A stretch of DNA of 64,000 nucleotides from Chionoecetes opilio (GCA_016584305.1 JACEEZ010003837.1:467823-531822); one strand, 5' to 3'. Shown: positions 12,527 through 22,975, counted from the first letter of the stretch. A program made the numbers and translations. Notes: a model not told the origin generated them from the sequence alone.

Positions 12527-12962
12527 TTTGTTTATCTTGTTTACGTTTTATTTCACTTCCACTACTTATCCCTTTTTTAGGTAAATCGTTTGGAGACGGG
12601 ACATTTAAACTCCATAGCCCTAACCTATAAGTTAGGGTACGCCATATAACAAAAATTCTTTTTCTCAACTTTGGCATGCCAATTTCCTATGTAAAATGGA
12701 ATTCTAAGACGATTTTATCTCTATCCATTTTTGCATTTGAGCAATCCTTACTATGCAAAATCGCACTTTTATATTGCACCCTTATCGAATAATGCTTAAA
12801 TGAGTACGCAGTGTCCGGTTGGTCCTGTTTATTGCATCATGCACCAATATGAGTTCCAAATGACTAGCGTGGTAAGCTCTTTCTGATCAGTTGGTTCATC
12901 AGGCACTACATCACAGTGTCACAGCCTCTACGTTGGCCTAGAACGTGTCCATCATGTCCTTC

Positions 12963-14018
12963 TTAGACCTGAAGCAGGGCATGGTCTCCCGGTGGTGGGC
13001 CCGAGCCCGGATGAACCCGTCTCTGGCCTGCTGCCGCAGCCTCTGTCACCTGCTTCACGACTCTTTCGGTGCTCTGAGTGTGGATAGAGAACTCCGGAAC
13101 CTCGTACGGCTTGACCAGGATCTCCTGGATCTGATCCTCGGACAATGAACAGGTGGATGCCGGCTCGTGCACCTGCCCAGGCTGCCAGCTGATCAGTGTC
13201 TGCAAGCTGGTGGCTGACAAGCTCAGCTTGGGTGTGATGTGAGGTCTTACACTGGTGTCCCCATACTCCTCGCCAGCCCCCAGCTTCAAAATATGGGTCA
13301 CGGCGAACCTGCGGTCGTCCTCACTCTGACTCGCCATCAGCGAGAGGAGGACACATTCTGAGTGTGCGAATGATGCTCCTGTCCGCACGTAGAAGGTCAC
13401 AGCTGTTTGGACCTTCTTGGGCTGCGACCTCATCACTCTGAGCTGCGTGAGGATGTGCTTGGGGCCGTCCTCTAGTCTGTGGTGAACCTTGATGTCGTAG
13501 TAGAGTTTGAAGTACACTTGCAGGCAGTACTTGACTAGGATTCTGAACTCTGCGTTGTACTGCATCTCATTCACGCTGGACAGCAGACTGCACACTGAAC
13601 CCGTGAAGCCAGTGTCAGATGAGGTAGGCCCGTCGATGCTGGTGATAAGGTGGCGCAGGGGCAACTCGTTTGTGTGCAACACGCATATACTCCAGAAGAG
13701 CTTGCGTCCCAGCATCTTCTCCAAATGGGCGTGAGTACCACCCTTCCACCCCGTGTTGGCCCTAGTTGAGTCACCTTGCAGTACGATCAGTGAGTCGGTG
13801 GAGTCGTATGTCACCAGCAGATCATAGAGAGCCTGAGCCACCTTGAACGCAGGCTTCTCAGGTGGCACCGGGTCCTCTGGTACAAAGTGCCAAAGGTACC
13901 TTCCAGATGGCTCCTCTGTCACTGACTCATGCTCCTCCCTGATCAACCTTGGGTGCAGTTTCCCATAGCTGTCGGGCACCATCGCCCTGGTCTTGTCCTT
14001 CCTCCCATCGTAACCCAA
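12963..14018 (-). pseudogene. Captured transposase-like ORF, internally deleted
   Basis: An open frame of 351 codons has no ATG at its start; it opens with a TTG codon, and the protein seems to begin mid-domain at VGLGYDGRKDKT just after the MITE. Motifs are DGRKDKTRAMV, EEHESVTEEPSGRYLWHF, VLQGDSTRANTGWKGG, LHTNELPLRHLITSIDGPTS, YFKLYYDIKVHHRLEDGPKH and HSECVLLSLMASQSEDDRRF. I know this pattern from uncharacterised, transposon-associated proteins repeated in arthropod and cnidarian genomes, but I cannot name the family. Compared with copy 2 an internal block of roughly 240-255 bp is missing after NEMQYNAEFR, and the reading frame remains open across the join. The C-terminus also differs from copy 2 by a short deletion in the Ala/Val run. 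Function is probably lost. Confidence 0.6.
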
Positions 14019-14042
14019 TCCAACTATTTTGGTACCCTGGTT

Positions 14043-14351
14043 AGGGTACGCCGTATAACAAAAATTCTTTTTCTCAACTTTGGCATGCCAATTTCCTATG
14101 TAAAATGGAATTCTAAGACGATGTTATCTAGTTCTATTTTTGCATTTGAGCAATTCTTACTATGCAAAATCGCACTTTAAGCTATGTTTTGCATATAAAT
14201 ATAAAAGTCCATTTTTGCATAGCAAGAAGTGCTCAAACCAAAAAGTTGAAGCGGACAAGCTACCCTTAAAATTCAATTTTACATAAGAAAACACCCTGCT
14301 AAATTCGAAATAATCTATATTTCACTTTTCATTGGACCTACGGCGTACCCT
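14043..14351. repeat. MITE unit, 309 bp, imperfect palindrome
   Basis: It runs from AGGGTACGCCGTATAAC to TACGGCGTACCCT. The whole length folds as an imperfect inverted repeat, with stretches such as CTATGCAAAATCGCAC facing TTTGCATAGCAAGAAGTGC. The same unit in the other orientation is at 40909-41217. Confidence 0.65.
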
Positions 14352-15562
14352 ACTATAGGTACTTACCCAGCTAACCATCACCAGCGGGCCTACGTAGGCT
14401 GTAGAGCGGCGAACGGCGGCCGCCGGCGGCAAATTTACCTCCGTCAGCCCTCCGAAGGCCCGCTGGTGTATTTTCAGACGGGATAATTTACTATGTTGAA
14501 AATTTATGTACAGAATTTCAAGAATTGAATATTTCTATGTGTAAACATTTTGAAACAAGTTATATGATTATCTTGCTGTAGTATTACATCAGTAGTGACA
14601 AGCAGCGGCAACTTGACGTCAATCCTCCGGAGGCCAGCTAGTAGGTATTTGTATAAGTGGAAAATATTCATTTCATATTATATATATTAACACAGTAATA
14701 TACATAGTATCTCAATATCGGTACCATCACTACCATTAGGCCTGTTCAAGCTATTAAAAATTGTTATAAAAGTTTTTATAATAGTTTATAGAAATGATCA
14801 TATTTCAGTTTATTTCAAATATTTCCAGCTTAATCAGGAACACCGAGAGATACATAAAAATAAAGATGAGATACGTACATAGGAAGGAGTTTACATGGAA
14901 AAAGGTTATCAGTTAGTCTATGTGTGTATCATATAAAAATAACATTTGATTATCCGAGCAAAGATTACGAGATAACACAAGGTCATATTTTCCCTTATTT
15001 CAATCATTTCCAACATATTATCAACACATATCAATACTCAACGGTACACCTAATAAGGAATATGTAGATGATGGAGATTGAACATGGATAATATCATGAT
15101 TTGGAATAGAATATTATTTGAAATCATTACGCAGCTATCAATGCACTAAACTGCCAGACGTACGATAGACATTACAAAGGGTTAAAAACCCACAAAAGGC
15201 CTAAATTATCACCCTTAACCAGTCGATAACATAATGAGAACTTAGTTATAACATGTTTTCGCTCCTTCATTATGTCGAAATAGACTGAATAATATAAATG
15301 ATTGCAGTACGACACGTTTTTTTTAGGAATTCCTCGGCAGCGTTGTGTCAGTGACTCAGTGAAATCAGTTACTTGGAAAACGCACAAGAGGGTGGATGTT
15401 GTTATGTTGTTCGCCGCAATCAATATCCTTCTACATGGCTGTACAGTGTTCCACGTACACCAGCATGTAAACCCAATAACGAAAATGTTTTTGTACTTAT
15501 GAAATAAACAATGTCCGTAGCAATTATGATCTCCTTTTCATCGTATTACTGGATAACGACAT
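14352..15562. other. No gene seen; AT-rich with GC-rich inverted patches
   Basis: The stretch is AT-rich and non-coding by eye. A short GC-rich inverted repeat (CCAGCGGGCCT at 14390 facing AGGCCCGCTGG at 14455-14466) encloses GGCGGCCGCCGGCGGC. No supported gene or RNA is present. Confidence 0.5.
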
Positions 15563-15728
15563 AGGAATATTTATGGTTATACTTTCTAAGTATATTGCAG
15601 ATATCGTAATGTTTTTATAAGTGTTGAACAGCCCATTAGTCTATTAATCGGCTAATGGGTTGTGCAATACCCCTTAAAACATTACTATATCTGCAATATA
15701 CTTAGAAAGTATAACCATAAATATTCCT
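15563..15728. repeat. Foldback hairpin element, 166 bp
   Basis: Arms of about 53 bp (AGGAATATTTATGGTTATAC at 15563 and its inverse ending at 15728) are nearly perfect complements. The loop contains a second small inverted repeat, CCCATTAG facing CTAATGGG. It is probably a miniature inverted-repeat element. No coding sequence is present. Confidence 0.75.
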
Positions 15729-16009
15729 CAATCAGTTAATATAACAGCGGCAAATGGTCATATGCCCTACGGCGGGCCGCTGGGAGCGGCCCGCCGGTGA
15801 GCCTCTGAGCAAATCCCCAGCGGCCCTACGTCGTACACTTCCATCGGGCCGCCGGTATGACATACGGAGGGCCTCCGGAGGCCCTCCGTCTTTGTGTTTA
15901 CTGGGTAAGGTCTTTCAGCTTTCTCTGCGGGGTTGGTGGTCCCTGCATTCACCCAGCGCGTCCAATTGTTTGGGAGCCTTCCTCCTCCGGCCGCTTCTGT
16001 GTACACTCC

Positions 16010-17101
16010 AGCTGTGTGTGTGTGTGTAGTAGTGTTTGTGTGTGTGTGTAGTAGTGTTTGTGTGTGTGTGTGTGTGTGTGTTTGTGTGTGCGTAGTAGTG
16101 TTTGTGTGTGTGCGTAGTAGTGTGTGTGTGTGTGTGTGTAGTAGTGTTTGTGTGTGTGTAGTAGTGTTTGTGTGTGTGTAGTACTGTTTGTGTGTGTGTA
16201 GTAGTGTTTGTGTGTGTGTGTAGTAGTGTTTGTGTGTGTGTGTGTGTGGTAGTGTTTGTGTGTATGTAGTAGTGTTTGTGTGTGTGTGTGTGTGTGTAGT
16301 AGTGTTTGTGTGTGTGTAGTAGTAGTGTTTGTGTGTGTGTAGTACTGTTTGTGTGTGTGTAGTAGTGTTTGTGTGTGTGTAGTACTGTTTGTGTGTGTGT
16401 AGTAGTGTGTGTGTGTGTGTAGTACTGTTTGTGTGTGTGTAGTAGTGTTTGTGTGTGTGTGTAGTAGTGTTTGTGTGTGTGTAGTACTGTTTGTGTGTGT
16501 GTAGTAGTGTTTGTGTGTGTGTGTGTGTAGTAGTGTTTGTGTGTGTGTAGTAGTGTTTGTGTGTGTGTGTAGTAGTGTTTGTGTGTGTGTGTGTGTGTGG
16601 TAGTGTTTGTGTGTATGTAGTAGTGTTTGTTTGTGTGTGTGTGTGTGTAGTAGTGTTTGTGTGTGTGTGTGTGTGTGTAGTAGTGTTTGTGTGTGTGTTT
16701 GTGTTTGTGTGTGTGCGTAGTAGTGTTTGTGTGTGTGTGTGTGTGTGTGTAGTAGTGTTTGTTTGTGTGCGTGTGTGTGTAGTAATGTTTGTGTGTGTGT
16801 GTGTGTGTAGTAGTGTTTGTGTGTTTGTGTGTGTGCGTAGTAGTGTTTGTGTGTGTGTGTGTGTAGTAGTGTGTGGTGTGTGTGTGTGTGTGTAGTAGTG
16901 TTTGTGTGTGTGTGTGTAGTAGTGTTTGTGTGTGAGTAGTAGTGTTTGTGTGTGTAGTAGTATATATGTGTGTGTGTGTGTAGTAGTGTTTGTGTGTGTG
17001 TGTGTGTAGTAGTGTTTGTGTGTGTGTGTGTGTAGTAGTGTTTGTGTGTGTGTGTGTGTAGTAGTGTTTGTGTGTGTGTGCGTGTAGTAGTGTTTGTGTG
17101 T
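16010..17101. repeat. TG-rich satellite, block 1
   Basis: A tandem array of (TG)n tracts punctuated by GTAGTAGTGTTTG, with units usually 18-36 bp long depending on the TG run. The open frames on both strands (Thr/His/Tyr on minus, Val/Cys on plus) come from the repeat. The array continues on the other side of the SINE at 17102-17384. Confidence 0.95.
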
Positions 17102-17384
17102 GTATTCATCTAGTTGTATTTTACAGGGCCAGAGCAATGCTCGTGTGGTCCCGTCTCCATATCAACATTTTTATCATTCATCCTTAGTGCTTGGTTTTGG
17201 CCGAAGCCAGCACCCCGGAGAGCAGGTCACAAACCCCGGCTAACACCCGGTACCCATTCACTGCTGGGTGGACAGGGGCTCGGGTTTTAAGGAAACAACC
17301 CATCTGTTTCCGCTCCGCCCGGGGATCGAACCCGGGACTTCTCGGTTGTGAACCGAGCGTGCTAACCACTACACTACGGAGTAC
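17102..17384 (-). mobile_element. tRNA-derived SINE with LINE-like 3' tail
   Basis: On the minus strand the element starts with a tRNA-like head (17383-17311). An unrelated body (17310-17170) follows, then a tail containing GACGGGACCACACGAG and CCTGTAAAATACAACTAGATG ending in GAATAC plus (AC)n. The tail parallels the 3' ends of the LINE at 7411-7530 and of the LINE copy at 59103-59178, so LINE-encoded reverse transcriptase probably mobilises it. It sits inside the TG satellite. Confidence 0.75.
17311..17383 (-). tRNA. tRNA-Val(CAC)-like head of the SINE, probably not a functional tRNA
   Basis: The A box (TAGTGTAGTGG), anticodon arm (CTCGG-TTCACAA-CCGAG, anticodon CAC) and B box (GGTTCGATCC) are clear. 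The T arm carries one extra base pair and the outer two acceptor pairs do not match, unlike a working tRNA. It is fused to a SINE body with no gap, so it should be read as an internal pol III promoter. Confidence 0.7.
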
Positions 17385-17411
17385 CCCTCCGGAGTACCGG
17401 AATACCGGAGT

Positions 17412-17534
17412 ACCTGTGTGTGTGTAGTAGTGTTTGTGTGTGTGTGTGTAGTAGTGTTTGTGTGTAGTAGTGTTTGTGTGCAGTAGTGTTTGTGTGTGTG
17501 TAGTAGTGTTTGTGTTTGTGTGTGTGCGTAGTAG

Positions 17535-17571
<37 letters not shown>

Positions 17572-17576
17572 TAGTG

Positions 17577-17628
<52 letters not shown>

Positions 17629-17798
17629 TAATGTTTGTGTGTGTGTAGTAGTGTTTGTGTTTGTGTGTGTGCGTAGTAGTGTGTGTGTGTGTGTGTGGTG
17701 TGTGTGTGGTGTGTGTGTGTGTGTGTGTGTGTGCGTAGTACGTAGTGTGTGTGTGCGTAGTACGTATATATATAGTGTGTGTGTGTGTGTAGTAGTGC

Positions 17799-17836
<38 letters not shown>

Positions 17837-19396
17837 TAGTGTGTGTATGTGTGTGTAGTAGTGTTTGTGAGTGTGTGTAGTAGTGTTTGTGAGTGTGTGT
17901 AGTAGTGTTTGTGTGTGTGTAGTAGTGTTTTGTGAGTGTGTGTAGTAGTGTTTGTGTGTGTGTGTAGTAGTGTTTGTGTGTGTGTAGTAGTGTGTGTGTG
18001 TGTGTGTAGTAGTGTTTGTGTGTGTGTAGTAGTGCTTGTGTGTGTGTGTAGTAGTGTTTGTGTGTGTGTGTAGTAGTGTTTGTGTGTGTGTAGTAGTGCT
18101 TGTGTGTGTGTGTAGTAGTGTTTGTGTGTGTGTAGTAGTGCTTGTGTGTGTAGTAGTGTTTGTGTGTGTGTGTTAGTAGTGTTTGTGTGTGTGTAGTAGT
18201 GCTTGTGTGTGTGTGTAGTAGTGTTTGTGTGTGTGTGTAGTAGTGCTTGTGTGTGTGTGTAGTAGTGTTTGTGAGTGTGTGTAGTAGTGTTTGTGAGTGT
18301 GTGTAGGCTAGTAGTGTTTGGTGTGTGTGTAGTAGTGTTTGTGTGTGTGTAGTAGTGTTTGTGTGTGTAGTAGTGTTTGTGTGTGTAGTAGTGTTTGTGT
18401 GTGTAGTAATGTTTGTGTTTATGTAGTAGTGTTTGTGTGTGTAGTAGTGCTTGTGTGTGTGTGTAGTAGTGTTTGTGAGTGTGTGTAGTAGTGTTTGTGT
18501 GTGTAGTAGTGTTTGTGTGTGTAGTAGTGTTTGTGTGTGTAGTAGTGTTTGTGTGTGTAGTAGTGTTTGTGAGTGGTGTGTAGTAGTGTTTGTGTGTGTA
18601 GTAGTGTTTGTGTGTGTAGTAGTGTTTGTGTGTGTAGTAGTGTTTGTGTGTGTAGTAGTGTTTGTGTGTGTAGTAGTGTTTGTGTGTGTGTAGTAGTGTT
18701 TGTGTGTGTAGTAGTGTTTGTGTGTGTAGTAGTGTTTGTGTGTGTAGTAGTGTTGGTGTGTGTAGTAGTGTTGGTGTGTGTAGTAGTGTTTGTGTGTGTG
18801 TGTAGTAGTGTTTGTGTGTAGTAGTGTTGGTGTGTGTAGTAGTGTTGGTGTGTGTAGTAGTGTTGTGTGTGTGTAGTAGTGTTGGTGTGTGTAGTGTGTT
18901 TGTGTGTGTGTGTAGTAGTGTTTGTGTGTGTAGTAGTGTTTGTGTGTGTAGTAGTGTTTGTGTGTGTGTAGTAGTGTTTGTGTGTGTAGTAGTGTTTGTG
19001 TGTGTAGTAGTGTTTGTGTGTGTGTGTAGTAGTGTTTGTGTGTGTGTAGTAGTGTTTGTGTGTGTAGTAGTGTTTGTGAGTGTGTGTAGTAGTGTTTGTG
19101 TGTGTGTAGTAGTGTTTGTGTGTTGTAGTAGTGTTTGTGTGTGTAGTAATGTTTGTGTGTGTAGTAGTGTTTGTGTAGTAGTGTTTGTGTGTGTAGTAGT
19201 GTTGTGTGTGTATTAGTGTTTGTGTGTGTAGTAGTGTTTGTGTGTGTAGTAGTGTTTGTGTGTGTAGTAGTGTTTGTGTGTGTAGTAATGTTTGTGTTTG
19301 TGTAGTAGTGTTTGTGTGTGTGTGTGTAGTAGTGTTTGTGTGTGTGTGTGTGTGTGTGTAGTAGTGTTTGTGTGTGTGTGTGTGTGTGTGTAGTAG

Positions 19397-19431
<35 letters not shown>

Positions 19432-19582
19432 TAGTGTTTGTGTGTGTGTGTGTGTGTGTGTAGTAGTGTTTGTGTGTGTGTGTGTGTGTGTAGTAGTGTT
19501 TGTGTGTGTGTAGTAGTGTTTGTGTGTGTGTAGTAGTGTTTGTGTGTGTGTGTGTAGTAGTGTTTGTGTGTGTGTGTAGTAG

Positions 19583-19621
<39 letters not shown>

Positions 19622-19626
19622 CAGTG

Positions 19627-19660
<34 letters not shown>

Positions 19661-19746
19661 TAGTGTTTGTGTGTGTGTAGTAGTGTTTGTGTGTGTGTAG
19701 TAGTGTTTGTGTGTGTGTGTAGAAGTGTTTGTGTGTGTAGTAGTGT
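17412..19746. repeat. TG-rich satellite, block 2
   Basis: The same GTAGTAGTGTTTG/(TG)n array as block 1, about 2.3 kb. Sub-blocks differ: 18340-19300 uses short, regular 18-bp units, while 17530-17830 and 19320-19660 have long pure TG runs. Variants GTGAG, GTGCTTG and GTTGG mark local amplifications. It ends abruptly against a protein-coding-like fragment at 19747. Confidence 0.95.
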
Positions 19747-20202
19747 TGAACCTCAGCAGGCTCCGCTAACACCTGTTCATCCACCTCGTACTCTGGCTCA
19801 AACATATAGGGTTGGGCTCCCATCACAATCTGGTTCGTTTTCCTCATATACGCGAGCAGCGTCATTTAGTTCGGTCTCAGATTAAGCATCGTACTCTAGA
19901 TCTATCACAGCGACAGATTCACTGTCTGACACCGAAGTACAATCGCTCATCATAACATTTGCCGACAGGTCTCACAGAGGCAGACGAGTGTTGTTTACAT
20001 TGGAGCGTCCCTTTTCTGACGTCATCAATAACATGCATAGCCCTGTTGGAGGGAAGAAAAAAAAATTCGCGCGCTTTTTACAAAAGTCGTGTTTTTACGG
20101 AAATAAGGCCTGGAAATCAATTATTTTTGGTGGATTAGGTGTTTTGAATGTTCATTCAACATAATTAGGCAAAAAAAATGAGGGTCTGGACGATTACTTT
20201 AA
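19747..20202 (-). mobile_element. 5' end of a TTAA-type element with truncated ORF
   Basis: On the minus strand the terminus TTAAAGTAATCGTCCAGACC (20202-20183) is followed about 330 bases later by a short coding stretch, TLLAYMRKTNQ through PYMFEPEYEVDEQ (19865-19747). The satellite cuts it off. A second copy of this coding stretch is at 28111-28245. The PYxFEPE style resembles the start of transposon proteins annotated as P2X7-like cysteine-rich proteins, but the diagnostic cysteines would lie in the lost part. Confidence 0.45.
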
Positions 20203-20693
20203 GGTCTCTTCTGATGGTCGCGAAAATACATCGAGACTGGCCCCGTCCCATTCGTCGTTCCTATTGGCAAGGGGATCGAGTGGGCGGTACTGAACTGAAC
20301 TGTGGAGGCGGCAGGCGTCCATCTTGTCAATAGCCTTTTTGTCGTCCGCCTTTTAACCTGTGCTGAAGACTTTACAACTACCACGCCTGTGATACTTTAG
20401 TCTTATGGTCGGCCATCATTGTGTTTCAAGTCTTATCAGCAGCACGAGAAGCTCCTGGTCGCCTTCCCCGCTGACTGTAGTGCGCATGCGCCAGTTCTCC
20501 CCACACTAGTCCAACCTGGTCCTGCTATCTGGCCTAGCCCGGCCCAGTCCGTTCCAGCCCGGTCTAAACTGCCTCGCAAAAACAGTGGCCACTCGGGACT
20601 AGCCCAGTCCAGACCGGGCCAGAGCGGCCGCGAAAATGCGCTACAAGCCTCCCAGACCGCTACAGCGGCTCCACAGCTATGCTGGTTGAGGCT
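20203..20693. other. No gene seen
   Basis: The GC-richer stretch 20470-20650 has repeated CCCAGTCC/CCGGTC-type words. Short frames on both strands overlap, and none shows a domain or credible start. Confidence 0.4.
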
Positions 20694-20835
20694 CCTAATC
20701 CCCATCTACCCATAATGTTCTGTGTCCTCTCTAGCTTAGTAATGTCTCCCTCCCGATAATAGGTTATCTCAGACCTATACAAGCAATATGGCACTGCCAT
20801 TCCTTTCCAAAGACTCTTACCTACTTTATATTTGT
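20694..20835 (-). pseudogene. LINE RT C-terminal fragment
   Basis: The minus strand encodes KVGKSLWKGMAVPYCLYRSE followed by ITYYREGDITKLERTQNIMGR. This is the conserved 'WK..AVP..LYG.E....I.KLE..QN...R' stretch found after the RT domain of jockey/I-type LINEs. It is a 5'- and 3'-truncated dead fragment. Confidence 0.6.
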
Positions 20836-20879
20836 TGTCCTACTTCCCCCGTTAATGACCATGCCCGACCAACAACTGA

Positions 20880-21235
20880 ACTGAACTGGGCCACACAACA
20901 CTCACGGCTCACCTACACCGTCTCGGTCTGTCCCCTGACCCCCACTGCCCCTGGTGCATGAATGTTCCGGAGACTATTGAACACTTCCTGCTGCAGTGTC
21001 CGCGCTTCCACTCCCACCGTGTAGTGCTACACTCTCAACTCCTCGCCCTGATCGTCGCCACCTGTGACCTGCCCACCCTGCTGGCGGCGGCGGGCGTCCA
21101 CCCCTCTGCAACACGCCGTCATCCGCCCCACCTGTGCCTTCCTGAGGAAGACAGGTCAACTACCGCGCCTGTAATAGCATCATAGGACATCACCAGGGCT
21201 CATTGTGTTCCCCAAGGGAACCTCGCAGCCCTAAA
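20880..21235 (+). pseudogene. LINE ORF2 C-terminal zinc-knuckle fragment
   Basis: The plus strand encodes PHCPWCMNVPETIEHFLLQC followed by PRFHSHRVVLHSQLLAL. The CX2C-X7-H-X4-C pattern is the C-terminal zinc finger of R1/jockey-type non-LTR retrotransposons. The frame runs on to about 21180. It is truncated upstream at about 20880 and a different LINE family from its minus-strand neighbour. Confidence 0.65.
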
Positions 21236-21713
21236 ACAACAACACACAACAGTCAAGACAAAAAGGTGAGTCCCTTTGCTTGGTTAAGATTCGTTTTATC
21301 AACCCTGCCATATCTCGCTTACTTTCTTCAATATGTATATAAGTTTTAAAGGTAAATTGGTAAAATTCTAGTCCTTTCCCGTCCTTATTAGTGTTTTTAT
21401 TCTCCAGGGCAGGGATGCTCGAAAATCCCTCGTAAGGGACAACTTACGAGTGTATGGCTACAATAACCTTACGAGGGTGGGCTGAGGGAGATGCTCGTAC
21501 CGAGCCGTCACTCCCGTACGGTTATCGGTGGCCTCTGGGTGGGGAATATTAGGGATATTCTAGGGATTTGTGTGTGGAAATTCTGCTGACCAATCACAGA
21601 GCAGCGCCTCGCATGACGCGGCCTTATCTAGCCAATCATCATGCTCTCAGCTGTCAGGGAGGGGTCCATACAAACACCGGATCGGACAGGATCGAAAAAA
21701 AAAAAAAATGAAA
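21236..21713. other. No gene seen
   Basis: Unique-looking sequence between the LINE fragment and the telomere-like minisatellite. It contains a repeated CTTACGAG word (21436-21480) but no supported gene. Confidence 0.4.
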
Positions 21714-22480
21714 CCTAACCTAACCTTATGTTTTAATGAAACCCAACCTAACCTTAAAGGTTTTAATGAAACCCAACCTAACCTTAAAGGTTTTAATAAA
21801 ACCTAACCTAACCTTAAAGGTTTTAATAAAACCTAACCTAACCTTAAAGGTTTTAATGAAACCTAACCTAACCTTAAAGGTTTTAATAAAACCTAACCTA
21901 ACCTTAAAGGTTTTAATGAAACCTAACCTAACCTTAAAGGTTTTAATAAAACCTAACCTAACCTTAAAGGTTTTAATAAAACCTAACCTAACCTTAAAGG
22001 TTTTAATAAAACCTAACCTAACCTTAAAGGTTTAATAAAACCTAACCTAACCTTAAAGGTTTAATAAAACCTAACCTAACCTTAAAGGTTTTAATGAAAC
22101 CTAACCTAACCTTAAAGGTTTTAATGAAACCTAACCTAACCTTAAAGGTTTTAATAAAACCTAACCTAACCTTAAAGGTTTTAATAAAACCTAACCTAAC
22201 CTTAAAGGTTTTAATGAAACCTAACCTAACCTTAAAGGTTTTAATAAAACCTAACCTAACCTTAAAGGTTTTAATAAAACCTAACCTAACCTTAAAGGTT
22301 TTAATGAAACCTAACCTAACCTTAAAGGTTTTAATAAAACCTAACCTAACCTTAAAGGTTTTAATAAAACCTAACCTAACCTTAAAGGTTTTAATAAAAC
22401 CTAACCTAACCTTAAAGGTTTTAATGAAACCTAACCTAACCTTAAAGGTTTTAATAAAACCTAACCTAACCTTAACCACA
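21714..22480. repeat. 30-bp telomere-like minisatellite, about 25 copies
   Basis: The unit is CCTAACCTTAAAGG plus TTTTAATRAAACCTAA. The A/G position (TAATAAAACC or TAATGAAACC) varies along the array. Each unit contains CCTAA (the complement of arthropod telomeric TTAGG) twice, and an inverted repeat GGTTTTAATAAAACC. Two units near 22030-22085 lack one T. Peptide-like frames on both strands come from the repeat. A noisy version lies at 1-80. Confidence 0.95.
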
Positions 22481-22640
22481 AAATATACATTTTTTTTTTG
22501 TTTTTTTTTTTTTTTTTTTTTTGTGCAAAATAAAACAATCTCCATTAGAACAAGCACCTATTGTAGGCCAAGAAAAAATAGTTGGTGTCTCTGAAAACGA
22601 CCGCGAAACTCTCGTCCATTATAACCGAAGAGACAAAATG
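22481..22640 (+). repeat. Telomere-like module body
   Basis: A poly-T tract is followed by GCACCTATTGTAGGCCAAG, AAAAAATAGTTGG and a stretch like TGAAAACGACCGCG, matching 2103-2180 and the inverted copy at 1800-1960. Position directly after a CCTAACC-rich block is conserved in at least two places, so the repeat block and this body form one dispersed unit. Confidence 0.6.
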
Positions 22641-22785
22641 ACACAGATCGCTGTTCAATATAAAATGCCCGTGTTACAAGTTATCTCTTAATATCGATAT
22701 TTGATAAACTATGATACAACTACGCCTAATGTCATGTATATATCCTCTTTTTAGACACTATTAAAACCCCTTTGGCCCTCTTCGC

Positions 22786-22975
22786 CGGTGTTTACTGCTC
22801 AGATCCCGTCAGATCCGGTGTTTACTGCTCAGATCCGGTCAGATCCGGTGTTTACTGCTCAGATCCGGTCAGATCCGGTGTTTACTGCTCAGATCCGGTC
22901 AGATCTGGTGTTTACTGCTCAGATCCGGTCAGATCTGGTGTTTACTGCTCAGATCCGGTCAGATCCGGTGTTTGT
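22786..22975. repeat. 30-bp minisatellite, 6 copies
   Basis: The unit is GTGTTTACTGCTCAGATCCG plus GTCAGATCCG, with a C/T variant in CAGATCTGG in copies 4-5. The two half-unit words CAGATCCGGT suggest it grew from a shorter duplication. 30 is a multiple of three, so long open frames are expected by chance. Confidence 0.95.

Larger units (their letters stand above)
12634..14351 (-). mobile_element. Composite TIR element carrying a captured ORF, copy 1
   Basis: The outer ends are AGGGTACGCC at 12634 and its inverse GGCGTACCCT at 14342-14351, flanked by TA. Read on the minus strand, a complete 309-bp MITE-like unit (14043-14351) comes first. A transposase-like ORF (14018-12963) follows, then a repeat of one MITE half (about 12634-12785) in the same orientation as in the complete MITE. 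The arrangement is identical in copy 2 at 40909-42890, so it is a transposing unit and not a chance nesting. The superfamily is not recognised from the TIR. Confidence 0.7.

Noticed and set aside
15767..19865. Open frames of 456 and 893 codons, Thr/His/Tyr-rich
   Set aside because: They are the translation of the TG satellite. Only the ends, outside the array, have protein-like composition.
21736..22594. Lys/Pro/Asn/Leu repeat protein frames on both strands
   Set aside because: The 30-bp unit is a multiple of three, so every frame without a stop stays open. The sequence is telomere-like.
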